Shown here: in pieces, positions 12,301 to 21,021 of the stretch | How the letters are laid out: each line of letters starts with the position of its first letter | Position numbering within the stretch: the first letter of the stretch is position 1 | Assembly (NCBI GenBank): GCA_949752745.1 | Contig: OX457031.1 | Coordinates: 25,496,081 to 25,560,080 of the forward strand | DNA from: Protula sp. h YS-2021 | Taxonomy: Eukaryota > Annelida > Polychaeta > Sabellida > Serpulidae | Length of the DNA: 64,000 nt | Reading direction: 5' to 3' | The notes under the pieces: generated by a model | Database searches by the model: none | Seen by the model: the letters and a program-made list of their open reading frames with translations, nothing else | What the model was told of the DNA's origin: nothing | Made by a program: the position numbers and the translations under genes

Positions 12301-15300
12301 AAATAAACTTATAAGGTTTAAATTAGTGCATAGTTTGCGGAAAATCAGTAGGAAAGGGAACATAAAAATTCCGACTAATTTTCTGACGTTGTTGTACTAC
12401 ATGAACTGTATGCTGCTGCGATCGCGTCACAAAGCATTTATTGACGTTGCTTAGTTACCAGATCTGACGGTGGAGGTACACGACGAGGCGCTGCGCCGGC
12501 AGCTAGCGCTCAGTACGGCCGACCTACGCTTCGCCGACTTCCTCGTGAAGAGCGTGTGTGACGAGAACGCACCCGGCGACATGGTGTTCTACGAGGACAC
12601 AGGTATACAAGGTGCATAGTCTGCTTTACTCGATCCACCGGATGCATAGCCTTAGCCATCCGCTCCATAGTATTATCATAAGCCCGCACTGTGTCAGTAC
12701 CAGAGCTGGGGCATTTAAAGACTGGAATTAATTTGCTCTGGCACAACACATTTAGGCTCTCTCGTTCTTCCTCTTACCTTGACTTAAATGATATATAAAG
12801 GTCTTGTTAAATTGTCTCAAATATTCGAATTGAATATGCAGAATGATGTGAGCGTAAGGTGTGTTATTTTTGTAACAGAATGGGAAGGCGGTGATGAGTG
12901 GCTGCGGGGACAGTTCAAACTATATTTAGCTTCCTTGCTGGTCACCCTGAGGAGCAATGGTAACTTTTACACATTTGTATTTAAAGTAAAAAAAAAAAAA
13001 AACCCGTGTGATTTTGAGACCTGGGCTTTCTGCTGAAGGACGCAGTGTTAGTTGAGATTTTATTAATAATTTCTCGCAATGGCACATTTTGTGCATTTTT
13101 GACACTTTTGCTGCATCCCATTCTGTTAAGTACTCCTGTTTTCGCATATTGTTTCAAAAGTTTCAAAATTGAACATATTTTGCACTCAGTTTGTAGCTAT
13201 TTTGCAGTGCTTTGACCGTACATTTTTTTTGCCAGAGTACCCTCTTTTTGCAACGGTATTTTTGAGCAAGTTCGTTTTTGATCCTAGACACAAAAGTTTT
13301 TCACTTGTCAATTTGGTTTTAGATGAGAAACTAATGGAAGATTTTAATCCCGTGTTCGTACAAGCGTTTAAAACTAGCAGTAATTATAAGCTGTGGAAGA
13401 GCGTGGAACGGCGGGGTCTGAAGGAGGCTCCCCCGGGGTAAGTGAGGGGCATGAGACGGAAGAGTGGGGCGGAGATGCCCCCAAGATAAGTGTGGGGCGT
13501 GGAACGGCGGGGTCTGAAGGAGGCTCCCCCGGGGTAAGTGAGGGGCATGAGACGGAAGAGTGGGGCGGAGGCGCCCCCAAGATAAGTGTGGGGCGTGGAA
13601 CGTTGGGGCCTACAGGAGGCTCCCCCAGGGTAAGTGAGGGGCATGAGACGGAAGAGTGGGGCGGAGGCTCCCCCAAGATAAGTGTGGGGCGTGGAACGTT
13701 GGGGCCTACAGGAGGCTCCCCCAGGGTAAGTGAGGGGCATGAGACGGAAGAGTGGGGCGGAGGCTCCCCCAATATAAGTGTGGGGCGTGGAACGTTGGGG
13801 CCTACAGGAGGCTCCCCCAGGGTAAGTGAGGGGCATGAGACGGAAGAGTGGGGCGGAGGCTCCCCCAATATAAGTGTGGGGCGTGGAACGTTGGGGCCTA
13901 CAGGAGGCTCCCCCAGGGTAAGTGAGGGGCATGAGACGGAAGAGTGGGGCGGAGGCTCCCCCAAGATAAGTGTGGGGCGTGGAACGTTGGGGCCTACAGG
14001 AGGCTCCCCCAGGGTAAGTGAGGGGCATGAGACGGAAGAGTGGGGCGGAGGCTCCCCCAAGATAAGTGTGGGGCGTGGAACGTTGGGGCCTACAGGAGGC
14101 TCCCCCAGGGTAAGTGAGGGGCATGAGACGGAAGAGTGGGGCGGAGGCTCCCCCAATATAAGTGTGGGGCGTGGAACGTTGGGGCCTACAGGAGGCTCCC
14201 CCAGGGTAAGTGAGGGGCATGAGACGGAAGAGTGGGGCGGAGGCTCCCCCAAGATAAGTGTGGGGCGTGGAACGTTGGGGCCTACAGGAGGCTCCCCCAG
14301 CGTAAGTGAGGGGCATGAGACGGAAGAGTGGGGCGGAGGCTCCCCCAAGATAAGTGTGGGGCGTGGAACGTTGGGGCCTACAGGAGGCTCCCCCAGGGTA
14401 AGTGAGGGGCATGAGACGGAAGGGTGGGGCGGAGGCGCCCCCAAGATAAGTGTGGGGCGTGGAACGTTGGGGCCTACAGGAGGCTCCCCCAGGGTAAGTG
14501 AGGGGCATGAGACGGAAGAGTGGGGCGGAGGCTCCCCCAAGATAAGTGTGGGGCGTGGAACGTTGGGGCCTACAGGAGGCTCCCCCAGGGTAAGTGAGGG
14601 GCATGAGACGGAAGAGTGGGGCGGAGGCGCCCCCAAGATAAGTGTGGGGCGTGGAACGTCGAGGCCTGAAGGAGACTCTCCCAGGGTAAGTGAGGGGCAT
14701 GAGACGGGGAAGAGTGGGGCGGAGGTGCCCCTAAGATAATCGTGGAGGGGGGAGGGTCTGAAGGAGACAGGCGGCGACTATTTGAAAATAGGAGGCGTAG
14801 AACGTAGGGTGGGGCTTGAAGGAAGTACTCCCAGTGTAAGTCTGGGGTGGGGAACAGTTTGAGTGAGGCGTCCCCCACCATCGCAGGGTACGTAGAGAGA
14901 GCTGAGCGGAGGAGGGAGGTCCCGGTATGACGTCACCCACCTGCTGCATTTGTTGTGTTGAGACAGTGTTAGGGGTTTTGGCGAAACATATTCGTAGTTA
15001 TAGAATACAGTGACCGCCGTTCAGAGAACATCTTTGTTGGAAAACGGGAAATGTGGGAAAACTGCCAAAAAATCACGACCTGTCGCATGAACAGATGAAG
15101 CTTTCGTCTGTACTTAACCCCCCTCCCCACCTCCAATTGAAAGAAAAACCAAGAAATACAAATAATAATAACAATAATAATAATAATAATAATGATGATG
15201 ATGATGATGATGCTAATTTCGTTAGTTTTTATGCACACGGACAAGATTTATGGAGTTAAAAATCACGGCTTGTAAAATTTGCGTGGGTAGTTAATTTGGC

Positions 15301-16519
15301 CAATCTTGAGACTCTGATGTGTGACTGTGTTGTAATTTTTCCTCTCTCTCTATTTCTCTTAGGCACCCGTTCCAGGGACAGCTGAGCATGCATGATATAC
15401 GCATGAGGTTCGCCCAGTAAGTGATATAGCTCCTTTTTTTTGGACTTCCGTGGCAGTGTGAATCATCTGTCTACTATAACGCAATAGTGGCGCGGAAGAA
15501 TTTTGCAGGGGGGGGGGGGGGCAGGTGTAGAGATGGGGAGAGTTAAAAGATAACGCGCTAACAGGTGATCAGACATTGCAGGGGGCGTGGGAGGGAGGGG
15601 GAGGGAGGGATGGGGGCGACTCGAAATAGGTGCAAGGGTTTTGTCAGCCAGATAACGAGTGTGGTCGGGCAGGCAGATCTCTTAAGCCCCCCTGTCCCAC
15701 CGGGAAGGTGTTAACAGAGTTAACTTAGAGCCCTGTTTTTCCTGTGGTTTCATAGGGCACCAACAGGTCATTGTGATGTCATTTTTTTGTTGTTGTTTTG
15801 TCCAGGTATGAGAGGGGCAAGAAGATAATTGATGTGGCTGGACAGACGGGTAAAGTAGCCGTACAAACCGGCAAAGTTATAGGTATGTGTGCAGCCGTTC
15901 CTAGTGGTATATAAATATTTGCACAATCGAACACAGTTATAAAGTAAGTCGGAAAATCACAAGGTCGTGGTTGACCAACCGGACAAAGTTATAGGTGTGT
16001 GATGGGGCAGCCGGAGAGAGCTACAGTAAGTGGTTGGACAGGTTATGGAGCTGTAGATTGAGCCAATTGGGTAATGGCGTTTAGGCGGTTCTCTGAGCGT
16101 AGAATAACATAAGATGAGACGGCGACGTATCAAGCTCTACCCCCATCCCTCCCCTGCTGAGGGAATCGGTATGCACCGCCTGAATCTGTCCCTGTTATCA
16201 GGATTGTATAATGTTTTCTACTAGTGTCTTTGGCTAAAAAAAAAAACGATAATTCAGGAAAGTCAAACCCCTTGAAATGAGTCAGATTTCCGAGTGAATC
16301 ATGTCTCTATTTGCGCCGATCTGTGAGCAGGTTAAACTGTCATAACTGCTGCTATGTAGTATCCTGTATCTGATTGTTTAACCACACATTTGTTTTCACC
16401 CACAAGGTGGCGCATTAACAACGGCCAAATCTGCTGTGTCATCGACTGTAACTGGCTGGTTTTCCAGTATCAAGAAGTGGAGCTCATCTGACAGCAGTCC
16501 CGTTGATGACACCACATAG
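3231..16519 (+). CDS. AVL9: AVL9 homologue (late secretory pathway protein), 17 coding exons, 889 aa
   Basis: AVL9 is a DENN-superfamily protein of the late secretory pathway (exocytic cargo traffic in yeast; polarity and migration in animal cells). Exons: 3231-3308, 5246-5366, 5619-5704, 5987-6058, 6988-7144, 7445-7594, 8339-9220, 9429-9530, 10807-10956, 11687-11835, 12070-12204, 12455-12602, 12879-12959, 13323-13437, 15363-15416, 15806-15882, 16407-16519. They sum to 2670 nt with matching phases and GT-AG borders throughout. Residues about 1-225 carry the family N-terminal half (HVVVIGFHHKKGSQ, ALPDGAHN, CYRQIDAK). Residues about 225-635 are an acidic, Ser-rich, probably disordered linker. 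Residues about 636-860 carry the C-terminal half (FPLAIFTK, NVRGFLIGASNMLFRQKKHL, TADLRFADFLV, WEGGDEWLR, HPFQGQ). Human AVL9 is about 648 aa, so the linker accounts for the extra length. The start is the first ATG after an in-frame TGA at 3213. Confidence 0.93.
3309..5245 (+). other. AVL9 intron 1 with a degenerate duplicated block
   Basis: GT-AG intron. Blocks at about 3735-3800 and 3968-4030 share the order TCAGAGCTAC..TTC.ATTGTTC..TAATAGGGGT..TATGTTCTGA, a degenerate duplication about 235 bp apart. A 63-codon frame near 4296 has duplicated TTATACCCTSTG words. A poly-G run of about 15 lies near 5160-5175. No protein family is recognised. Confidence 0.6.
5246..5366 (+). CDS. AVL9: AVL9 exon 2
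   Basis: Encodes VEYSYPALVEGQ through IWKHLPSLALPDGAHNHDK, which aligns with the human segment VEFSYPP..WKYLPFLALPDGAHN. Acceptor ttttgtag; donor gtaggc. It ends in phase 1, and the G joins the next exon to make Asp. Confidence 0.9.
5619..5704 (+). CDS. AVL9: AVL9 exon 3
   Basis: Encodes TVYFHLPSKQDEHSTVYGVS and CYRQIDAK, matching the family FFHLPP..TVFGISCYRQIEAK block. Acceptor tattacag, donor gtttgt; phase 1 in, phase 0 out. Confidence 0.9.
5987..6058 (+). CDS. AVL9: AVL9 exon 4
   Basis: 24 codons, DVRNKGSEVTRNSIQKAVCV then LSRL, corresponding to human VRQADITRETVQKSVCVLSKL. Acceptor ttgtag, donor gtgagt, phase 0 on both sides. Confidence 0.9.
6059..6987 (+). other. AVL9 intron 4
   Basis: GT-AG intron of about 930 bp, AT-rich, with G-rich sequence just after the donor (6088-6120). 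No gene-like content was found. The acceptor follows a (TTTG)n tract at 6963-6979. Confidence 0.7.
6988..7144 (+). CDS. AVL9: AVL9 exon 5
   Basis: Encodes PLFGLIEVKLEMITYAWFKE, KDFTQVSILEE and the GLLEGSQVFLG end. Human equivalent: PLYGLLQAKLQLITHAYFEEKDFSQISILKEL..LEGSQVYLG. Acceptor tatgaag; donor gtgata; phase 0 in, 1 out. Confidence 0.92.
7445..7594 (+). CDS. AVL9: AVL9 exon 6
   Basis: Encodes LSCRELVAKLRHKIVMVFKL, LLLERKVLVYGSPAK and ISLLSLFP, equivalent to human RHKVLILFKLILLEKKVLFY..VLSLFPG. This is the last exon of the conserved N-terminal half. Its 3' end plus the gtaaat donor is the seed of a degenerate tandem array in the next intron. Confidence 0.92.
7591..8040 (+). repeat. Degenerate tandem array seeded at the exon 6 donor
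   Basis: About seven diverged units of 50-70 bp follow exon 6 in its intron. Each repeats the exon tail plus donor pattern (TGCT..CGCTCTT..CAG|GTAA) followed by GCAGCGA.RC.CAGG.GAAGCA.TG. Donor-like AGGTAA words recur near 7594, 7655, 7726 and 7945. A tighter sub-unit repeats across about 7736-7860. It leaves several frames open across the intron, none of them a real protein. Confidence 0.7.
8339..9220 (+). CDS. AVL9: AVL9 exon 7 (long acidic linker)
   Basis: The exon starts at ttttcag|ATTTG, giving FP-DLLEYGLKESAAYS, which matches human FPGMIEHGLSDCSQY. It then runs about 290 residues of Ser, Asp, Glu and Lys-rich sequence with no recognisable fold. The human protein is also acidic and poorly conserved here, but shorter. 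The frame stays open upstream of 8339; the start there is set by homology and by the acceptor. Donor GAGG|gttagt, phase 1. Confidence 0.88.
9429..9530 (+). CDS. AVL9: AVL9 exon 8 (linker exon, seed of duplicated copies)
   Basis: Encodes TKRENDSPTKMTRMDSTTSR then ASQGSITSMASDL, phase 1 to 1, 102 nt. Acceptor ctctgcag, donor gtaatc. There is no human counterpart, so the call rests on open frame, phase and splice sites. Four degenerate copies of its 3' part plus donor follow it. Confidence 0.75.
9582..10345 (+). repeat. Tandem degenerate copies of AVL9 exon 8 and its donor
   Basis: Four diverged copies of the exon 8 segment (CACGACGTCACG..CAGGGCTCCATCA..ATGGCTAGCGAC..GGTAATCCCCCTGATGCCTGCATAACGGGG, partly quoted) lie near 9582-9693, 9694-9763 plus 10127-10181, 10181-10261 (truncated) and 10261-10345. 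Three still have a GT donor (GAG|gtaatc, CGG|gtaatc, GCG|gtaagg). They are preceded by poly-G rather than a pyrimidine tract, so splicing as exons is doubtful. One copy is split by a transposon. Confidence 0.75.
9764..10126. mobile_element. hAT-like non-autonomous inverted-repeat element
   Basis: The ends form an inverted repeat, CAGGGTTGCACATAAG at the left and, read inward from the right, CAGGGGTGCACATAAG. Subterminal blocks TTGGCGAAGGTGAA repeat in both orientations. The CAGGG..GCAC ends resemble hAT-superfamily MITEs. A clean 8-bp target duplication is not visible. It interrupts the third exon-8 copy and so is younger than the duplication. Confidence 0.75.
10807..10956 (+). CDS. AVL9: AVL9 exon 9 (linker)
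   Basis: Encodes EAGVKILTDLKGRFSSIWDG, SPVEGQVEEEIPQ and VHHLDTHQNQTGETDE. The donor GAGG|gtatgt is preferred over the earlier CAG|gtacat, because only the later one gives the phase 1 that exon 10 needs. An acceptor 3 nt downstream would also keep frame. Confidence 0.8.
10957..11686 (+). other. AVL9 intron 9
   Basis: About 730 bp, starting gtatgtag, with a short C-run and otherwise AT-rich DNA. The minus-strand frames here are short and unrelated to known proteins. Confidence 0.65.
11687..11835 (+). CDS. AVL9: AVL9 exon 10
   Basis: Encodes KSPTKGGSSTSQKASSPKRR and a Ser/Pro/Thr-rich stretch ending ECGFPLAIFTK, the start of the conserved C-terminal half (human YGMPLAIFTKGYLC). Acceptor gttcag, donor gtatgt, phase 1 in, 0 out. 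The basic SPKRR..SPS pattern could be phosphorylated. Confidence 0.9.
12070..12204 (+). CDS. AVL9: AVL9 exon 11
   Basis: 45 codons: SVLCHPYLSLQYYDLLQDVN, VRGFLIGASNMLFRQ, KKHLIDVVIE. It matches human YLCLPYMALQQHHLLSDVTVRGFVAGATNILFRQQKHL, one of the best conserved family blocks. Phase 0 on both sides. Confidence 0.93.
12455..12602 (+). CDS. AVL9: AVL9 exon 12
   Basis: Encodes LPDLTVEVHDEALRRQLALS, TADLRFADFLVKSV and MVFYEDT. Human: HDPELRKLLNPTTADLRFADYLVRHV. The first usable acceptor is gcttag at 12454; the nearby accag would shift the frame. High GC at third positions contrasts with the surrounding introns. Confidence 0.92.
12879..12959 (+). CDS. AVL9: AVL9 exon 13
   Basis: Encodes WEGGDEWLRGQFKLYLASLL and VTLRSN, equivalent to human GWEGGDEWIRAQFAVYIHALL. 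Acceptor tgtaacag, donor gtaact, phase 1 to 1. Confidence 0.92.
13323..13437 (+). CDS. AVL9: AVL9 exon 14 (its 3' end seeds a minisatellite)
   Basis: Encodes EKLMEDFNPVFVQAFKTSSN, YKLWKS (human NYRVWNS), then VERRGLKEAPP. The donor GG|gtaagt at 13438 gives phase 2, which exon 15 needs. The last 37 nt of the exon are the first copy of the 96-bp repeat. In this frame the codon after GGG is TAA (13439-13441), so using any downstream donor copy would truncate the protein. Confidence 0.88.
13401..14745 (+). repeat. 96-bp minisatellite, 14 tandem copies, each with a GTAAGT donor
   Basis: Copies begin at 13401 and every 96 bp to 14649, marked by GCGTGGAACG. They are nearly identical apart from a few positions (CGGCGGGGTCTGAAGG in the first two copies, CGTTGGGGCCTACAGG in most). 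The array then decays to about 14880. Each copy contains CCC(A/C)GGGTAAGTGAGG, a strong 5' splice-site match. Because 96 is divisible by 3 and the unit lacks stops in several frames, it creates open frames of more than 400 codons on both strands; these are artefacts. Confidence 0.95.
15150..15215 (+). repeat. (AAT)n-(GAT)n microsatellite in AVL9 intron 14
   Basis: Simple trinucleotide run AATAAT.. passing into GATGAT.., about 60 bp. Confidence 0.9.
15363..15416 (+). CDS. AVL9: AVL9 exon 15
   Basis: 18 codons around HPFQGQLSMHDIRMRFA, matching human HPFQGQYSVSDMKLRFS. Acceptor ttctcttag; donor CCA|gtaagt; phase 2 to 2. Confidence 0.92.
15417..15805 (+). other. AVL9 intron 15 with poly-G
   Basis: The intron holds a G-run of about 14 near 15508-15521 and other G-rich words. 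The acceptor lies after a TTG/T-rich tract. No other feature is seen. Confidence 0.7.
15806..15882 (+). CDS. AVL9: AVL9 exon 16
   Basis: Encodes YERGKKIIDVAGQTGKVAVQ then TGKVI; human: SERGKKIGNVMVTTSRNVVQTGKAVG. Acceptor tgtccag, donor ATAG|gtatgt, phase 2 in, 1 out. Its 3' end plus donor recurs in the following intron. Confidence 0.92.
15973..16013 (+). repeat. Partial copy of the exon 16 end and donor in intron 16
   Basis: ACCAACCGG.CAAAGTTATAG|GTGTGTG..GCAGCCGG here mirrors ACAAACCGGCAAAGTTATAG|GTATGTGTGCAGCCG at 15862-15897, about 110 bp upstream. More degenerate gtaagt words follow it (about 15940 and 16028). There is no acceptor, so it is probably silent or a decoy donor. Confidence 0.75.
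16407..16519 (+). CDS. AVL9: AVL9 exon 17 (stop codon)
   Basis: Encodes GALTTAKSAVSSTVTGWFSS, IKKWSSSDSSPVDDTT, stop TAG at 16517-16519. Human ends GGAFSSAKTAMSSWLSTFT..., so the Ser/Thr-rich tail and the single-Trp positions are of family type. Acceptor cacaag, phase 1. Confidence 0.92.
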
Positions 16520-17725
16520 CAACTGAAAAACTGACCTTGTGAAGGTCAAACCGGCACACATCTGTACCTCGGCACAGCTGTACATAGTCTCTCTACCAGT
16601 GATGAAGTGGAAGTCACGTGGCTTTGCCTAACTACGCCTCTCCATGACTGTACATAGCCGCTGTATTTTGGCCTATGTAGCAAGGTCATGCATTCAAAAC
16701 ACAGCTGCGCCATCTCGTATCCATTGCCTGAAAGGCGTGAGTTGCACCACCGCCGTGGTGACATTTGAAACCTGGCACGAAAATTATGGTGGTCTTTTTT
16801 TTTTTTTTTTTTTTTTTGTTCTAGAGGGGGGGGGGGGTGTTAGGATGATGGAGCGAGGCGGACGCATGGAGGGTGAAATTGGGGAGGGGGGATATTCTTT
16901 GGAAGCCCTGTGTACGTGGAAAGTTTACTTCCTGTTTTACTTATCAGACACTAAGTTGTTCGCAGTTTTTGGCTAATGCTCAGGAATAACCGTTCAACGC
17001 AAGGTCTATTTCGTAATGACTCATATCGGCATTTCGTAATGACTCAATCTGCGTGGATAGCAAATCAGTCTTTATTTATGGTAGACGCAAAAACATGTTG
17101 TTTTCTTGAGAGTTAACTTGTGTGTGCAGTGCCGGATGATTGGGGGGAGACAGAAGTTTTTTGTAGATAACTATTTTGCTTTTTGTTGCCACAGATGGGT
17201 AAACTAAAATGTTTGACAACCAGTCTTCACAAGAAGCCAGAAAAAAAGGAAAAAAGAACAAGAAAGAAATAGCATAAACTAAAGCCTGGTGGCATATCAT
17301 CCAGATTGTTTGTAAATAAACACCTGGAGAGAGAGAGAGGAGGGAAGGGAGGGTGAATAACGTTTTGGCTTTATGTAGTTGTGTGTTCCTTATCTTGCAC
17401 ACTGCGACCGTTCGTTTCGTACTAAGCAACGAACTACCAATAGATCAGGCGTAAACAGACAACGAATTGCCACGGTAAACCGACACAATTGAACCTGGAT
17501 AATTTTACTTAACCAAGTGTGGGCATGCTGTGACGTAACTGTATGGAGCACACATAGTATTTAATCGCGTGAATATAGAGAAATGTGCACGCCTACTCTA
17601 CGATTACGGTCTCGGAAGTCATAAGGGAAAGTGGGAGTATGATAAAGGGCGTATTTATCCCCGAAAAAAACCATCACTGGTTAGACATATTGTGATAATA
17701 AAATTCAAATTAATGTGCATTGTTT
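16520..17725 (+). other. AVL9: Inferred AVL9 3'UTR
   Basis: No further exon follows the TAG. The stretch includes poly-T (about 16795-16817) and poly-G runs. Candidate polyadenylation signals AATAAA lie at 17315-17320 and 17697-17702; the second is followed by a TGTGCATTGTTTATT-type U/GU-rich stretch. The end is inferred and not seen directly. Confidence 0.5.
17697..17702 (+). terminator. Candidate AVL9 polyadenylation signal AATAAA
   Basis: AATAAA about 1.18 kb after the stop, with GT-rich sequence 15-35 nt downstream. The earlier AATAAA at 17315 is an alternative. Confidence 0.45.
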
Positions 17726-18424
17726 ATTAGCGGCCGTTTGTTTATTTGTTTAGTAACCGCTTATTCCAGGAGTTTCTGTTATTATGTTATGGTATAACTA
17801 GGGTTAACTTGTGATTTTTTTTTCTCATTTGTTAAAGTGTTAAGAATTCGTTGGCACATGTGGTTAAGCGGCTGCTCAGCGAGAGAGGCGCCGACACGTC
17901 GATATGTTAGGCGTTGTCTTGTGAACGGTTAGGCTTTGTGTTGTCGCATTTGTTGATGTTCAGTTGTGAATTCTAGTCCATTGACTAAAATTGTGTAAAA
18001 GTATGCAGTAGAGGGCAGTGTGCTTAATCAGATTCTAAAATGGCAGTCGCGAGGGTTGTTTAGTTGACGTATTCTGAGCCTGAGATTAAGGCTGGCTTAT
18101 CTGTGTGAAATGTTTGCTAATCACGTGTGATTGTAGCGTGTAACCGAGCTCACCTGTGAGAAATCTGCACGTGTAATGGGAAACGTGACGTCATTCTCCA
18201 TGCGCATAACAAGTACACCGTAAAAAGGGTCATTCTTTCTGCTCTTACACGCTCTATTTAGAGAAGAACGGAAAGAGGGCGGGGGCAGGGGTAAAAGATA
18301 CAGCGCTGCTGGTATTGGACTTATTTTTATCAGAAATCTCAAGGCTATGGAATCAGTTTTACACTGCTGTTATGTGACATACGCTTTTTCTTAGAATCTC
18401 CATAATATTGTGTTGACACCTGTA

Positions 18425-18720
18425 AAGCGTTCAGCCCAGGGGTCTTTTTCCGTCGATCGACGGAAATCCGTCAACTTTTAGCCGAAATCTGTGGCCCCCG
18501 AGATCAACTGAATTCTGCAATAATTTTTTATTCGCCACAGGCGGAATATATGCGCTCGACCGTTTGTCGGTCGGTCGGTCTGTCATCAAGGGCTTGTGAA
18601 CACGATAGCTTAAAAACTGCTGCAAGGATTTTAATGAAACTTGGTATGTAGCTTCTGTGGAAACAAACACAGATCGGTATTGTAAATGGGCCAGGTTTGT
18701 CCAAGGAAAATGGACCAGCT
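18425..18720. repeat. Probable dispersed repeat with GGTCGGTCGGTC and ACGATAGC words
   Basis: The stretch has a short palindrome (CCGTCGATCGACGG), a (GGTC)n tract and a TTTTAATGAAACTTGGTATG block. From memory such sequence is typical of abundant invertebrate repeats. No second copy lies in the window, so this is only a suggestion. Confidence 0.35.
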
Positions 18721-20187
18721 GGACTTAGAACATTTCAGCTCTTGATTGACTATTGATGGCCGTGTTTAACTGATGGGGGGGGGGGGGGGGGGAGGGGGGG
18801 ACCTGTGGGGAATATGTGGGCTATGCACACTGCTCCAGTTTTTTCACTTTTTACAGATACTGTTGTGGAGATTTTAAGTTGCCACTGTCGGTTTTTCGCG
18901 CTAGCGGCTTCGGCGCTCGCGAATTAACACACTGCAGTTCTTGCTATACTTTAGCTGTGGTTGTTACAGTATATTATATGGACATGTATTATACACAATG
19001 TACACATGTATATATGCAGTTGTGGCCTTTCGCTTTTGTTGTGCCACGCATTTATCAAATCGCATAGGCATACTTTATTTGACTTGCTCGTCATTCCGCC
19101 CGCCTTTCCGCCCCACCTATATTGTTTTGTGTTTGTTGTTACGTAACGATTAATCACAACTATTTGAAATTTCATACAGCTAAATTATACACTTTGTGAG
19201 ATCGCAGACAATTTTTGTGACTTTTTGTATAGCTGATAATTCTCGAAAATGATGTGCTCAAAATCGTTCAAATTGCATCTTTGAGCGTCTAAAAGTGCAG
19301 AGCTTCCGGGCGTCTTACAGCGCCCTCGAACCACCCAGCTGGAACATTTCTCGCTTGGCGATTCGCTTCGAATTTCGGGGCTCAATTTTTGTCGACGAAT
19401 TCGACGAGCCCGAGAGCCCACCCTTGCTTCGGCCGTAACTCCGTTTCGAGTTAAAATAAGTAAATGATTTGCCGTGAAGCACATTTTTTTACGAGATTGC
19501 AAATAATAAAATGTAGTATTTGAACGAGGGTGAGATTAATGTTGGGAGGCCTATAGCTATGGCTTTCGCTCGAGAGTATGTTTACAATATCGCTCAATAG
19601 AGTAATTTACCTATCAAAGGCAGAGTAGCTACGCAAAACCCACAACGTCACATTAGCTATTAATTGCTTAGTCTCGTTTGTAATAAATAATAACAAATAT
19701 TGAAGTTTAGTGCCCGTCGTATCATCGAGAGTTCAAGTAGTAGCTGCACTAGTTTGACAGTACTGAGGTCACAAACTGTCACAACAATAATATAGAAACA
19801 ATCCAGTATTATAAGTTTTAGCGTGGAACAGCGTTACCGCTTGAAAGGAAACCCTGAAGTCGGCTAACATGAAACAAACAAACTGCGTCTGTCTACCATC
19901 GCTCCGGCGTTGTTAACACTACGATCTGTCAATATTCCTCTGTCGCAGCTCCCTCGTGGTCTAGGGTAGCAACGGTAACTAAGGTAACTTCCTATTAAAA
20001 ACTGAGTCAGGTTTTGTTGAAGTTGAGGGCAATTTTGTAGTCATTTAGTCATTATGCGTATATTTGTGATGTAGTACTGGTCAGTTTAGTGTTCAAAAAT
20101 TGTTCGTAAGTGTGAAAATCATAAAGTGAAAGAAAGACGTGCGAGTTGTTTAGTGAATGTACGATGTTGTTTCTTGATGTCGTGCTG

Positions 20188-20279
20188 AGAACTTGGGGAT
20201 TGTGCAGAAAACTTGGGATTGTGCAGAAAACTTGGGATTGTGCAGAAAACTTGGGATTGTATAGAAAACTTGGGGTTAT
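20188..20279 (+). repeat. 19-bp tandem repeat, about 4.5 copies
   Basis: ATTGTGCAGAAAACTTGGG is repeated with few changes; the outer copies have diverged. Confidence 0.9.
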
Positions 20280-21021
20280 GTGAAAAAAAAATTGGTTTTT
20301 AAAAAAGAGTTAATAAAATACACGGGAAATGTGTTGATTATTGTATTTTTAGACCGTGTGAAACCTGAAGTGTTTTTGTTAACAAAGGATCTATCGCGCC
20401 CCCCCCGCCCCCCCCCCCCCCCCAACCCCTTGCTGTGTCACTTCGTCCGTGCGTCCTTACGTCCGTACTCTGCTGAATCCCGGGTTTGGTGGACGCATCT
20501 GATCGAGCCGTCTTCAGTGCGGTTCTTTCGTCGTATTCTTAATGGTTTCGAACCAGTTGGAAGGAGAACTAAATTGAAACATCCATATAGAAGGTGTGTG
20601 TACAGCTGTATTTGATATACGAAAACGGTTTGAGCTGTACTTTATTTCTTTTTCACGGGACTCAGAATCGTGTTATATTTCAAATGTTTCGTATCAAAAC
20701 ACTCATTAAAAAATTGTGGGATCAATAAACCCTACAGTTTTTTTCTGTAACCAGTAAAACCTGTTTTTTTTTTCTTTTTTTTTTTTTTTTTTTTTTTTGT
20801 ATATACGGGCTCCCTTACTTGACGCAGCTGGGGTCAGGTGTAACAACATTGCTCACTGACCCGATTGATCACCATACCGATTGATCGCCCATACGATTGC
20901 CGATACAACAGCGAGCCCAGTAGCCAGTTGCCAAGTGTTCATCAAACTGATGAAAACTAGACCAATTGCTCACTAGCTCGAGCGTAGGAGCAAGTGCAGG
21001 GACTACTGCTCACCAACCGGA

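Noticed and set aside
13374..14739. Overlapping open frames of 420-448 codons on both strands
   Set aside because: They are produced by the 96-bp minisatellite, whose length is divisible by three. None is in the AVL9 frame, and the protein would be a pure repeat.
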